A stretch of 64,000 bases of DNA from Oscillospiraceae bacterium (GTDB taxonomy: Bacteria; Bacillota; Clostridia; Oscillospirales; Oscillospiraceae): NCBI GenBank assembly GCA_902765595.1, contig CACXAQ010000003.1, forward strand, positions 35,349-99,348, in the 5' to 3' direction. The position numbers were made by a program, and so were the translations under genes. Below are positions 53,752 through 63,075 of this stretch, piece after piece. Each line of letters opens with the position of its first letter. The first letter of the stretch is position 1. The notes below the pieces were generated by a model. It was not told the DNA's origin, ran no database searches, and saw only the letters and a program-made list of their open reading frames with translations.

Positions 53752-54618
53752 ATGAAATTTCAACAATACCGGGAAGAGGATTATGAAGCGGTCTGCGCGT
53801 TTCTGATCGATCTAAATCGGAATGACCGGGATCATATCAACTGGAATTGGGCCCGTTTTGAATGGATGTTCGAGCATCCGGAGTTCGATAAGAATTCCAT
53901 TTCCTCCATAGGGCTTTGGTTCAGCCATGACAAGGTCGTGGGCGCGGCGATTTATGACATGTACTTCGGCGAAGCCTTTTGTGCCGCATTGCCCGGATTT
54001 GAAGAGCTGTATCCGGAGATCCTGGAATACGCATACAGGGAACTGAAAGACAGCACCGGTCTCGGCATCGCGATCTGTGATGGCAATGGAAAAGAGATCG
54101 AAGCGGCAAAAGCCCAGGGGTTCGCCCCGGCTGAGCAGACCGAGACGGTGATGAAGCTGGAGTTGGACAGAATGATTCCAGGAAAGCTGTCAGAAGGCTT
54201 TCGCTTTGCGGAATTGGACCCGGCTAAGGAGGCCTATGCATTTCAGTGGCTCCTATGGCAGGGCTTTGACCACGGAGATGACCGGGCAGAATTTGAGCGG
54301 GAAGACCCGATTATCCCGCAAATCCGCAGGCGTTTTGATCCCGCATTGAGCATTGCAGCGGTCGATCAGGCAGGAAAAAAGCTTGCCTACTGCTGCCTTT
54401 GGTATCAACAAGGCACCGATTACGCCTATGTGGAACCGGTCTGTACGGTTCCCGCCGCCAGAGGAAAAGGCCTTGCCAAGGCTGTGTTGTTTGAAGCGCT
54501 GAATCGGGCGAAGAAACTGGGCGCGGAGAGAGCTTACGTGATTTCGGATATGGACTTTTATACGAAACTGGGATTTAAGATCGACCGACGGTATTCGTTT
54601 TATTGGAAAAGCTATTAA
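53752..54618 (+). CDS. two-domain GNAT acetyltransferase
   Basis: 288 aa with a degenerate N-terminal GNAT half (about 1-135) and a full C-terminal half (about 140-288). The acetyl-CoA motif is VEPVCTVPAARGKGLAKAVLFEALNRAKKLGAERAYV, then DFYTKLGFKIDRRYSFY. The 15-base gap to the kinase-like gene suggests co-transcription. The substrate is unknown; resistance or metabolite acetylation are both possible. Confidence 0.88.
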   Translation: MKFQQYREEDYEAVCAFLIDLNRNDRDHINWNWARFEWMFEHPEFDKNSISSIGLWFSHDKVVGAAIYDMYFGEAFCAALPGFEELYPEILEYAYRELKDSTGLGIAICDGNGKEIEAAKAQGFAPAEQTETVMKLELDRMIPGKLSEGFRFAELDPAKEAYAFQWLLWQGFDHGDDRAEFEREDPIIPQIRRRFDPALSIAAVDQAGKKLAYCCLWYQQGTDYAYVEPVCTVPAARGKGLAKAVLFEALNRAKKLGAERAYVISDMDFYTKLGFKIDRRYSFYWKSY

Positions 54619-54658
54619 TCATACATAGGATCGTTAAGAGCGAAAGGAGAAAGAGAAC

Positions 54659-56122
54659 ATGCCATGCACAACGATTCTGGTCGGGAAAAAGGCCAGCAAT
54701 GACGGATCGACCATGATCGCCCGTACCGACGACGGGCATTTTGACGTGAAAAAGATGGTCGTCGTATCTCCAAGTAAACAGGGAAGAGTCTATAAAAGCG
54801 TGCTCTCCCATGTGGAGATCCCGCTGCCAGCCAAACCCCTGCGCTATACTGCCTGTCCCAGCGTGGATCTGAAGGACGGCATCTGGGCGGCCACCGGCAT
54901 CAATGAAGCGAACGTGGGCATGACCGCCACCGAGACCATCACCTCCAACCCTCGGGTCCTTGCGGCAGATCCGCTGGTGGTGCTGAAAAAAGCGGAGAAG
55001 GAAGGAGAGACTGAGATCCCCGGCGGCATCGGGGAAGAGGACATCGTGGTCCTGGTGCTGCCCTATATCCGCACCGCACGGGAAGGTGTTCTGCGCTTGG
55101 CGGAGCTTTTGGAAAAATACGGTACCTACGAGTCCAACGGCATCGCCTTCAACGACGAAAACGAGGTCTGGTGGCTGGAGACCATCGGCGGCCACCATTG
55201 GATGGCAAGGCGCATCCCGGATGAATGCTGCGTCATCAATCCCAATCAATTCGGCATGGACGCCTTCGACCTGGAGGACGCCTTCGGCGCGCAGAGGGAA
55301 CATCTCTGCTCCCGGGACCTGCGGGAGTTCATCGCGGAAAACCACCTGGATCTGAATCAGAACGGCGCCTTCAATCCCCGGGACGTGTTTGGCTCTCGCC
55401 GGGATATGGACCATATCTATAACACCCCTCGCGCCTGGTTTATGGGACGTTATCTTACGCCCTTCTCCCACCGCTGGGACGGTCCCGATGCTGAATTCGG
55501 GCCGGAGAGCGACAACATCCCCTGGTCCCTGGTTCCCGACCGGAAGGTAGCGGTGGAGGACGTAAAATACCTGCTCTCTTCCCATTATCAGGGGACGCCC
55601 TACAATCCCTATACCAATCAGGACACCGGCAAACGGGGGATCTACCGTTCCATCGGCATCAACCGCACCGGCGTTACCAGCGTTTGCCAGATCCGCAGCG
55701 GCGTCCCGGAGGCGGTGAAGGGCGTGGAGTGGATCTGCTTTGGCTCCACCACCTTCTCGGCCATGCTCCCGGTGTATCCCGGCGTCAGCAAACTCCCGCA
55801 ATATTTGAGCGACGTGAGCCTGGACGTGTCCACAGAGAACTTTTACTGGGCAAGCCGGATCATCGACGCCTTGGCGGACCACAATTATGCTTCCTGCGTC
55901 CAGCAGATCGAGCGGTATCACAACACTGTGTTTACCAGGGGCCGCCAGATCCTTCGGGAGGTTGACGCCAAGATCGCTGAGGGAGCTCCGAAGACCGTGC
56001 TGCAGGAGGGAAACGAGGCCCTTTGCCGCATGGCCAGGGAGGAGACGACCGCCACGCTCAATAAGGTTCTTCTGGAGGCCAGCACGCACATGAAAAACGG
56101 CTATAATCTTGCGGATAACTAA
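54659..56122 (+). CDS. pepD: C69 family dipeptidase
   Basis: 487 aa N-terminal nucleophile hydrolase. The sequence begins MPCTTILVGKKAS-DGSTMIARTDD; Cys3 would be the nucleophile, so removal of Met-Pro is expected for activity. EVWWLETIGGHHWMARRIPDECCVINPNQF and ISSNPRVL-like ITSNPRVLAADPL match the family. Such enzymes cleave many dipeptides in the cytosol of lactic acid bacteria. AAAGGAG lies upstream; no signal peptide. Confidence 0.93.
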   Translation: MPCTTILVGKKASNDGSTMIARTDDGHFDVKKMVVVSPSKQGRVYKSVLSHVEIPLPAKPLRYTACPSVDLKDGIWAATGINEANVGMTATETITSNPRVLAADPLVVLKKAEKEGETEIPGGIGEEDIVVLVLPYIRTAREGVLRLAELLEKYGTYESNGIAFNDENEVWWLETIGGHHWMARRIPDECCVINPNQFGMDAFDLEDAFGAQREHLCSRDLREFIAENHLDLNQNGAFNPRDVFGSRRDMDHIYNTPRAWFMGRYLTPFSHRWDGPDAEFGPESDNIPWSLVPDRKVAVEDVKYLLSSHYQGTPYNPYTNQDTGKRGIYRSIGINRTGVTSVCQIRSGVPEAVKGVEWICFGSTTFSAMLPVYPGVSKLPQYLSDVSLDVSTENFYWASRIIDALADHNYASCVQQIERYHNTVFTRGRQILREVDAKIAEGAPKTVLQEGNEALCRMAREETTATLNKVLLEASTHMKNGYNLADN

Positions 56123-56166
56123 GTTCATAGACAGACAAGCAACCGAAACAAAGGAGACAGCAGTAT

Positions 56167-56895
56167 ATGCTTGAAATCAGAGATTTGAGCTTCGCCGTCA
56201 CGGAGGACGAGCGAAAAAAAGAGATCATCCACGATCTGAATCTGACGGTGGAAAACGGAAAATTTACCGTAATCACCGGCCCCAACGGCAGCGGGAAATC
56301 CACCCTGGCCCGGCTCATTATGGGTATTGAAAAGCCGCTCTCCGGCCGGATCCTTCTGGATGGGGAGGATATCACGGACCTTGACATCACAGAGCGGGCC
56401 AAGCGCGGCATCAGCTTTGCCTTTCAGCAGCCGGTGCGCTTCAAGGGCATCCGGGTGCAGGATCTGCTGCGCCTTGCCGCCGGGAAGAATCTTTCCATCT
56501 CCTCGGCTTGCGAGTATCTCTCAGAGGTGGGGCTCTGCGCCAGAGACTATATCGATCGGGAAATCAATTCCTCCCTTTCCGGGGGCGAGCTGAAGCGAAT
56601 CGAGATCGCAACGCTCCTGGCCCGGCACACCAAGCTCAGTCTCTTTGACGAACCGGAAGCCGGGATCGACCTGTGGAGCTTCCAGAACCTGATCCGGATC
56701 TTTGAGAAGATGCGCAGCGAGATCCAGGACAGCTCCATTCTTATCATCTCCCATCAGGAGCGGATCCTGCAGATCGCAGACGAGATCGTGGTGCTGTCAG
56801 ACGGACAGATCAGCCGCCGGGGAAGCCCGGAGGAAGTGCTGCCCATGCTCATCGGGCAGACCGCGCCGGTCAGCGCCTGCCAGAGACTGCAGTAA
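56167..56895 (+). CDS. smsC: SufC-like ABC ATPase (SmsC)
   Basis: 242 aa ATPase of the Fe-S assembly scaffold. Walker A is TGPNGSGKSTLARLIMG (near residue 38), the signature LSGGELKRIEIATLLAR, and Walker B LSLFDEPEAGIDLWSF. Only smsB follows, after 13 bases. No cysteine desulfurase, SufU or full-length SufB/SufD pair is in this window, the gene content of the minimal SMS system. Confidence 0.9.
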   Translation: MLEIRDLSFAVTEDERKKEIIHDLNLTVENGKFTVITGPNGSGKSTLARLIMGIEKPLSGRILLDGEDITDLDITERAKRGISFAFQQPVRFKGIRVQDLLRLAAGKNLSISSACEYLSEVGLCARDYIDREINSSLSGGELKRIEIATLLARHTKLSLFDEPEAGIDLWSFQNLIRIFEKMRSEIQDSSILIISHQERILQIADEIVVLSDGQISRRGSPEEVLPMLIGQTAPVSACQRLQ

Positions 56896-56908
56896 GGAGG
56901 GGATAGAC

Positions 56909-57835
56909 ATGGTAAAGCTTGACGCCATCCAAAAACGACTGATCGAGGAGATCGCGGATCTGCACAGCGTCCCCTCCGGAGCCTATAATTTCCGCGCCAA
57001 CGGCGAGCTGGCCGGGCGTTCGACCACTGCCAATATCGATATTGTCTCCAAGACCGACAAAAGCGGCATCGATATCCACATCAAGCCCGGTACGAAAAAC
57101 GAGAGCGTGCACATCCCTGTTGTTCTCTCTGCCAGCGGCCTGAAAGAGACGGTCTATAACGACTTTTACATTGGCGAAGACAGTGACGTGGTCATCGTCG
57201 CCGGCTGCGGCATCGACAACTGCGGCAGCCAGGACTCCGAGCACGACGGCGTTCACCGCTTCTTTGTAGGCAGAAATGCCAAGGTGAAATACGTGGAGAA
57301 GCATTACGGCTCCGGAGACGGCAGGGGACAGCGGATCCTGAATCCGGTGACGGAGGTCTACCAGGAAGAGGGAAGCTCCGTCGAAATGGAGATGGAGCAG
57401 ATCAAGGGCGTGGATTCCACCCAGCGCACCACCCTGGCTGAGCTGAAGGCGGGGGCACGCCTTGTGGTGAAAGAGCGGCTCATGACCCACGGCAGCCAGA
57501 ACGCCGTCAGCACCTATCAGGTGAACCTGAACGGAGCCGGCGCCACCGCGGACGTGGTATCCCGGTCTGTCGCCCGGGACGATTCCACCCAGACCTTTAA
57601 CGCGCGCATCACTGGAAACGCCCCCTGCAGCGGCCACACGGAATGCGATTCCATCATCATGGATCGCGGCCATATTCTGGCGATCCCGTCTCTGGAAGCA
57701 AATGACGTGGACGCCATGCTGGTCCACGAGGCCGCCATCGGCAAAATTGCCGGAGATCAGCTTATCAAGCTTATGACCCTCGGCCTTACGGAGCAGGAGG
57801 CGGAGGAACAGATTATCAACGGCTTCCTGCGTTGA
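56909..57835 (+). CDS. smsB: SufB/D-like scaffold protein (SmsB)
   Basis: 308 aa, shorter than SufB (about 465) or SufD. The beta-helix core is present with YIGEDSDVVIVAGCGIDNCG, HDGVHRFFVGRNAKVKYVEKHYG and the C-terminal CSGHTECDSIIMDRGHILAIPSLEANDVDAMLVHEAAIGKI, the conserved SufB/D signature. It should be the scaffold on which the Fe-S cluster forms together with SmsC. AAGGAGGGG lies before ATG 56909. Confidence 0.9.
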   Translation: MVKLDAIQKRLIEEIADLHSVPSGAYNFRANGELAGRSTTANIDIVSKTDKSGIDIHIKPGTKNESVHIPVVLSASGLKETVYNDFYIGEDSDVVIVAGCGIDNCGSQDSEHDGVHRFFVGRNAKVKYVEKHYGSGDGRGQRILNPVTEVYQEEGSSVEMEMEQIKGVDSTQRTTLAELKAGARLVVKERLMTHGSQNAVSTYQVNLNGAGATADVVSRSVARDDSTQTFNARITGNAPCSGHTECDSIIMDRGHILAIPSLEANDVDAMLVHEAAIGKIAGDQLIKLMTLGLTEQEAEEQIINGFLR

Positions 57836-57920
57836 GGAACACATCAAATTACGACGAAAAACGCTGCGAGCATGTGATCCGCAGGATCCTCCGCGAGGCA
57901 TGATTCATTGCAATACAGGC

Positions 57921-57958
57921 AGAAAGAGGACCGGGAGTAATCTTCCGGTCCTCTTTCT
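57921..57958. terminator. bidirectional terminator, smsB / fchA
   Basis: AGAAAGAGGACCGG / CCGGTCCTCTTTCT, 14-bp stem between convergent genes. Confidence 0.88.
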
Positions 57959-57970
57959 GTGCAAAAAAGC

Positions 57971-58606
57971 TTATTCGGTTACGATCGCAAGGATCTTTTC
58001 ATAGCCCTTGTCCGCAAGGGGCAGTGCGTGGTGCAGCAGCGCCTCGCCTTTTTCCCTGTACGCATTCACAAAAGCCTCGTCCTTTATGGAGCCGATATTG
58101 ATGAGCACGTTCAGCCAGGCACCCTGGATGCCGCTCTTCAGGCTCAGGAACGCGACCCCAAGGTCGCTGGCGGAGCTGAGGTTAAAACCAGCCTCCAGAA
58201 ACGCTGTGGTGAGCGTAAGAGCTTCGTCACAAAGCTCCATACACTCCATGGGCGTCTTGGTGCAGGCCTTGAGTCCTTCCTGGATGGCGGCGCTTCGGGC
58301 GGCCTTCTGTTCCTCCGTATCCTTCGGCATGGCGAAGGCGGCGCTGACCAGGTTGAAGGCCTCCGTGTCCCGATCCATCACGTCCAGAAGCCTGGCCTTC
58401 AGTTCCTGCCCTTTTTTCTCCACCTGGGCGGCAAACTCTGCAAGCTCGGCGTACTTTTTACGTCCCTGGGTGAGACAGGCGACCATGGCGGTAAGCCCCG
58501 CACCGACAGACCCGGCCAGGGCCGCGGCGGAGCCGCCGCCGGGGGCGGGGGCGTCGGAAGCCATTGTATCCACAAAGCCGGTTACGGTCATTTCCGTGAG
58601 TTTCAT
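57971..58606 (-). CDS. fchA: formimidoyltetrahydrofolate cyclodeaminase family protein
   Basis: 211 aa all-helical enzyme converting 5-formimino-THF to 5,10-methenyl-THF and ammonia. The conserved N-terminal block is FVDTMASDAPAPGGGSAAALAGSVGAGLTAMVACLT. FLEAGFNLSSASDLGVAF and the GAWLNVLINIGSIKD block complete the family pattern. It lies 13 bases after ftcD; in mammals both are one fused protein, here separate. Confidence 0.94.
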   Translation of the reverse strand: MKLTEMTVTGFVDTMASDAPAPGGGSAAALAGSVGAGLTAMVACLTQGRKKYAELAEFAAQVEKKGQELKARLLDVMDRDTEAFNLVSAAFAMPKDTEEQKAARSAAIQEGLKACTKTPMECMELCDEALTLTTAFLEAGFNLSSASDLGVAFLSLKSGIQGAWLNVLINIGSIKDEAFVNAYREKGEALLHHALPLADKGYEKILAIVTE

Positions 58607-58619
58607 TCCGGGCGCCTCT

Positions 58620-59534
58620 TCAGCTTTCCATGTCGATCAGGTGGTATTCCATGATCTGATTCTTGCAGTCGAAGTTTTCAATCTTCAGGTAGTACTCCGC
58701 GCAGTCGATCAGTGCCTTGGCGGGGGTAAGACCCACGATCTCCGTCCCGATGATGCGCACGCCGTAGCGATCCGCCAGAGTGCGGATCATCTCGTAGGCG
58801 TAGAACAGGGGCGTGTCCTCGTAGTTTACCATGTTCATGGAGACCTGGGCAATGTTGCGCTCTTCCAGCATGATGCCGATGGCCTTGCAGGAGCGGAAGC
58901 CGCCGGAGGAGCCGCGGATGGCTTTGGCGATCTTCTTGGCGATCTCCACATCGGCGGTATCCAGATTCACGTTGAATGCGATCAGGGGCATGCGCGCGCC
59001 GATGGCGGTGATGCCGGCGGTGGGATGGATCTTCCGCTCGCCGTAATCCGGCGCCCAGTCTTCCTGCAGCAGCTTCTCGGGCATCCCCTCAAACTGTCCC
59101 TTGCGGCAGGACGCCAGGTTCCTCCGCTCCGGACGGGTGGCGGAGTCCTCATACAGGAAAGAGGGGAGACGCAGCTCGTCCCAGACCCGCTGGGCGACCC
59201 GCTTGGACATTTCCACGCATTCCTGCACGGTCACGTCCATCTGAGGGACAAAGGGGATCACATCCACCGCGCCCATGCGGGGATGCTGCCCCTCATGCTT
59301 GGTCATATCGATGGTCTCCACGGCTTTTTTCGCCAACTGGAAGGCCGCCTCCTCGATGGCTGCCGGGGAGCCGATCAGGGTAAAGACGCAGCGGTTGTGG
59401 TTCCCATCGGTCTGCACGTCAAAGAGCGTACAGCCGGGGATGGCATTGGCCACATCCACCAGGCCCTGAAAGACAGCCTCATCCTTTTCCTTGCTGACGC
59501 TGAAGTTGGGGATGCATTCCACGAGCTTTGCCAT
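58620..59534 (-). CDS. ftcD: glutamate formimidoyltransferase
   Basis: 304 aa enzyme moving the formimino group from formiminoglutamate to tetrahydrofolate, giving glutamate. It starts AKLVECIPNFSVSKEKDEAV; DVQTDGNHNRCVFTLIGSP, HPRMGAVDVIPFVP and the GITAIGARMPLIAFNVNLDT block are family hallmarks. GGAGG eight bases before ATG 59534 sets the start. With fchA it forms a - strand pair divergent from hutU. Confidence 0.95.
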   Translation of the reverse strand: MAKLVECIPNFSVSKEKDEAVFQGLVDVANAIPGCTLFDVQTDGNHNRCVFTLIGSPAAIEEAAFQLAKKAVETIDMTKHEGQHPRMGAVDVIPFVPQMDVTVQECVEMSKRVAQRVWDELRLPSFLYEDSATRPERRNLASCRKGQFEGMPEKLLQEDWAPDYGERKIHPTAGITAIGARMPLIAFNVNLDTADVEIAKKIAKAIRGSSGGFRSCKAIGIMLEERNIAQVSMNMVNYEDTPLFYAYEMIRTLADRYGVRIIGTEIVGLTPAKALIDCAEYYLKIENFDCKNQIMEYHLIDMES

Positions 59535-59656
59535 ATCAGATACCTCCGAAATATTGATTTCTGAAATGAGTTTATCACAGGCGGGCAAAAGTGTCCAGAG
59601 CCTTTCCCGTCAATTCTTTTTTGTCGTACATGACAGGAAAAGAAACACTGTTTCTC

Positions 59657-59685
59657 TTGCACTTGGGGGGCAAAAATGTTATATT
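59657..59685 (+). promoter_or_regulatory. sigma-A promoter for hutU-hutI-fhs
   Basis: TTGCAC and TATATT with 17-base spacing, 88 bases before the hutU start. Confidence 0.6.
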
Positions 59686-59773
59686 GAATTCCGGCCATTA
59701 TCGGATCTGCGGTCGGACATAAAACTGCCGCGGGTCTTGTACGAAGAATAACTAATTGGGAGGAGTTCGCATC

Positions 59774-61792
59774 ATGAATCTCGCAGATGAAGCCATGACC
59801 ATTAAACTGGATTATGAGCTGCCGGAATACCCCAAAATGGATCCCAGCTATCGCCGCGCGCCGCGCCGGGAGTCCAAGCTCAGCGAGGCAGATAAGGCTC
59901 TCGCCATCAAGAATGCGCTTCGTTACATCCATCCGGATCATCACGCCCAGATGGCGAAGGAATTCGCCCAGGAGCTGGAGGAGAAGGGCCGTATTTACGG
60001 TTATCGCTTCCGCCCGGAGGGCAAGCTTTCCGGCAAGCCCATCGACCAGTATAAGGGCAAGTGCGTGGAAGGCCGTGCCATTCAGGTCATGATCGACAAT
60101 AATTTGGACTTCGATGTGGCGCTCTATCCCTATGAGCTGGTGACCTATGGCGAGACCGGCCAGGTCTGCCAGAACTGGATGCAGTATCGACTCATCAAGA
60201 AATATCTGGAGGAGCTGACCGACGAGCAGACCCTGGTGGTCATGTCCGGCCATCCCCTGGGCCTGTTCCATTCCCACAAGCTGGCTCCCCGGGTCATCAT
60301 TTCCAACGGCCTGATGGTCGGCGCTTTTGACGATCAGGAAAACTTCAATCGTGCCGCTGCCCTTGGCGTGGCCAACTACGGTCAGATGACCGCCGGCGGC
60401 TGGATGTATATCGGACCCCAGGGCATCGTCCACGGCACCTTCAACACCCTGCTGAACGCAGGACGCCTGAAGCTGGGCATCCCCCAGGACGGGAACCTGG
60501 CGGGCAAGCTCTTTATCTCCTCGGGCCTCGGCGGCATGAGCGGCGCCCAGGGCAAGGCTGCCGTTATCGTCGGTGTCGCCTCCATCATCGCGGAGGTGGA
60601 TGAGAGCCGCATCCAGACCCGTTACGAACAGGGCTGGGTCACCCATCGCACCGATGATCTGGCTGAGGCAGTCAAGATCGCGCTGGAGCACCAGAAGGCG
60701 GGCAAGGGCTGCGCCGTCGCATACCATGGCAATGTGGTGGACCTGCTGGAGTACCTGCTGGAGAAGGACATCCACGTGGATCTGATGAGCGACCAGACCT
60801 CCTGCCACGTCCCCTATGACGGCGGGTACTGCCCCCAGGGCCTGACCTTTGAACAGCGCACCGAGATGCTGGCGGAGGATCCCGAAGATTTCCGCAAGCT
60901 GGTGGACAAGTCCCTGCAGCATCACATCGAGCTGATCGAGAAGTTCCACGACCGCGGCACCTACTTCTTTGACTACGGCAACAGCTTCCTGAAGGCCGTG
61001 TACGACACCGGCGTCAAGAGCATCTGCAAGAACGGTGAGAACGACCTGGACGGTTTTATCTTCCCCTCCTACGTGGAAGACATCCTTGGCCCCTGCCTCT
61101 TTGACTACGGCTACGGCCCCTTCCGCTGGTGCTGCCTGAGCCGCGACCCCAAGGATCTGGAGAAGACCGACAAGGCCGCCGCCGAGTATATCAAGGCCCA
61201 CAACCGTCGCTACCAGGACTATGACAACTATGTCTGGGTCCGGGATGCCCAGGAGAACAAGCTGGTGGTGGGCACCCAGTGCCGTATTCTGTATCAGGAC
61301 GCCATGGGCCGCATGAACATCGCCCTGAAGTTTAACGAAATGGTCCGCAACGGTGAGATCGGCCCTGTGATCCTGGGCCGCGATCACCACGATACCGGCG
61401 GCACCGACGCGCCCTTCCGGGAGACCTCCAACATCAAGGACGGCTCCAACATCATGGCCGAGATGGCCACCCAGTGCTACGCCGGCAACGCGGCCCGCGG
61501 TATGAGCTATATCGCGCTGCATAACGGCGGCGGCACCGGCATCGGCCGCGCCATCAACGGCGGCTTCGGCATGGTGCTGGACGGCTCCGAGCGGGTGGAC
61601 AATATCCTCAAGATGTCCATGCCTTGGGATACCATGGTTGGCGTTGCCCGCCGCAGCTGGGCCCGCAATGAGCACGCCATGACCACCGCGGCCGAGTACA
61701 ACAAGATGTACGCCGGGCAGGATCATATCACCATGCCTTATGTGGCGGACGACGACATTGTCGCCGAAGCCGTCAAGAGCATGAAAAAGTAA
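59774..61792 (+). CDS. hutU: urocanate hydratase
   Basis: 672 aa, the long form common in clostridia (classical HutU is about 555). It converts urocanate to 4-imidazolone-5-propionate using tightly bound NAD. Blocks seen: ELVTYGETGQVCQNW, LVVMSGHPLGLFHS, GGWMYIGPQGIVHGTFNT, LFISSGLGGMSGAQGKAAVI, DQTSCHVPYDGGYCP, and HNGGGTGIGRAINGGFGMVLDGS near the end. GGAGG lies upstream of ATG 59774. Confidence 0.95.
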   Translation: MNLADEAMTIKLDYELPEYPKMDPSYRRAPRRESKLSEADKALAIKNALRYIHPDHHAQMAKEFAQELEEKGRIYGYRFRPEGKLSGKPIDQYKGKCVEGRAIQVMIDNNLDFDVALYPYELVTYGETGQVCQNWMQYRLIKKYLEELTDEQTLVVMSGHPLGLFHSHKLAPRVIISNGLMVGAFDDQENFNRAAALGVANYGQMTAGGWMYIGPQGIVHGTFNTLLNAGRLKLGIPQDGNLAGKLFISSGLGGMSGAQGKAAVIVGVASIIAEVDESRIQTRYEQGWVTHRTDDLAEAVKIALEHQKAGKGCAVAYHGNVVDLLEYLLEKDIHVDLMSDQTSCHVPYDGGYCPQGLTFEQRTEMLAEDPEDFRKLVDKSLQHHIELIEKFHDRGTYFFDYGNSFLKAVYDTGVKSICKNGENDLDGFIFPSYVEDILGPCLFDYGYGPFRWCCLSRDPKDLEKTDKAAAEYIKAHNRRYQDYDNYVWVRDAQENKLVVGTQCRILYQDAMGRMNIALKFNEMVRNGEIGPVILGRDHHDTGGTDAPFRETSNIKDGSNIMAEMATQCYAGNAARGMSYIALHNGGGTGIGRAINGGFGMVLDGSERVDNILKMSMPWDTMVGVARRSWARNEHAMTTAAEYNKMYAGQDHITMPYVADDDIVAEAVKSMKK

Positions 61793-61797
61793 GAAAA

Positions 61798-61826
61798 GGG
61801 GCGACCCTATGGGCCGCCCTTTTTTC
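61798..61826 (+). terminator. hairpin between hutU and hutI
   Basis: GGGCG / CGCCC stem followed by TTTTTTC, 16 bases before the hutI start. It may reduce readthrough from hutU. Confidence 0.6.
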
Positions 61827-61841
61827 AAACGGGAGAAGAGA

Positions 61842-63071
61842 ATGAAGAGACTGCTGATCGAGGATATCGGTTTACTGGCCACGCCTCTTGGATCCGCTGC
61901 GCAAAAAGGCCCGGCACAGGGCAACATTCAATTACTTAAAGATGCCTGGATCCTGATCGAGGATGGGCTTGTTGCTTCCCTTGGCACCGGTGATGCGCCG
62001 AAGTGCGATGCTGTTCGGATCAATGCGGACGGAAAGCTTGTCACGCCGGGCCTGGTGGACGCCCATACCCATTTGATCTTTGGCGGCTGGCGGCAGAACG
62101 AGCTTGGGATGAAGCTCCATGGAGTCAGTTATCTGGAGATCCTGGCTCAAGGCGGCGGGATCCTCTCCACGGTGAAGGCGACCCGTGAGGCCACCGGGGA
62201 AGAGCTGTTTGAAAAGGCTCGGGAAGCTTTGGACGAGATGCTGGGCTTAGGCGTGACCACAGTGGAAGCCAAGAGCGGCTACGGTCTGGATCTGGAAACG
62301 GAGCTCAAGCAGCTGCGCGTGATTCAAAAGCTCAACGAAGAACATGCCGTGGATCTGGCCGCCACCTTCCTTGGCGCGCACGCTCTGCCTGTCGAGTATA
62401 AAGAGGACAGGGACGGCTATCTTCGGCTGCTGTGCGAGAAGGTGATCCCCGCGGTTGCGGAAGAAAAGCTGGCGGAGTTTTGCGACGTGTTCTGTGAAAC
62501 CGGGGTATTCACAGCGGAGGAGTCCCGCCGGATCCTGGAGTGCGGGAAACGTTACGGCCTGATCCCCAAGATCCACGCGGATGAGATCGATCCCATCGGC
62601 GGATCCCAGCTTACGGCGGAGGTAGGGGCCATTTCTGCGGAGCACCTGATCGTTTGCCCGCCCGATGGGATCGAGGCGATGGCAAAGGCCGGGACCGTTG
62701 CCTGCTGCCTTCCGGCCACCAGCTTCTATCTGGGCTCCACCTATGCCCCGGTGCGGGAAATGATCAAGTCGGGTGTGCCGGTTGCGCTGGCTTCGGACTT
62801 TAATCCCGGCTCCTGTCCCAGCCTGAACCTGCAGTTCGTGATGAATCTGGGCTGCCTCCGCTATCGGATGACGCCGGAGGAGGTCCTGACAGCGGTCACG
62901 CTGAACGGTGCCGCTGCGATCGCAAGAGCGGACCGGATCGGCTCTCTGGAAGTCGGTAAACAGGCGGACCTGGTGATCTGGGAGGCTCCCGATCTGGACT
63001 ATATTTGCTACCGCATGGGCAGCAATCTGGTAAAAACAGTAATCAAGAAGGGAATTGTAGAAAGGGGATAA
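61842..63071 (+). CDS. hutI: imidazolonepropionase
   Basis: 409 aa amidohydrolase that opens the imidazolone ring to N-formimino-L-glutamate. The metal site starts [16 protein letters not shown], continues with [31 protein letters not shown] and [15 protein letters not shown], then [24 protein letters not shown] nine bases before ATG 61842 sets the start. fhs begins four bases after its stop. Confidence 0.95.
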   Translation: MKRLLIEDIGLLATPLGSAAQKGPAQGNIQLLKDAWILIEDGLVASLGTGDAPKCDAVRINADGKLVTPGLVDAHTHLIFGGWRQNELGMKLHGVSYLEILAQGGGILSTVKATREATGEELFEKAREALDEMLGLGVTTVEAKSGYGLDLETELKQLRVIQKLNEEHAVDLAATFLGAHALPVEYKEDRDGYLRLLCEKVIPAVAEEKLAEFCDVFCETGVFTAEESRRILECGKRYGLIPKIHADEIDPIGGSQLTAEVGAISAEHLIVCPPDGIEAMAKAGTVACCLPATSFYLGSTYAPVREMIKSGVPVALASDFNPGSCPSLNLQFVMNLGCLRYRMTPEEVLTAVTLNGAAAIARADRIGSLEVGKQADLVIWEAPDLDYICYRMGSNLVKTVIKKGIVERG

Positions 63072-63075
63072 ACGC

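Noticed and set aside
59375-61927. Long open frame (850 codons) on the - strand
   Set aside because: Antisense to hutU and overlapping the real ftcD gene in another frame; no recognisable domain.
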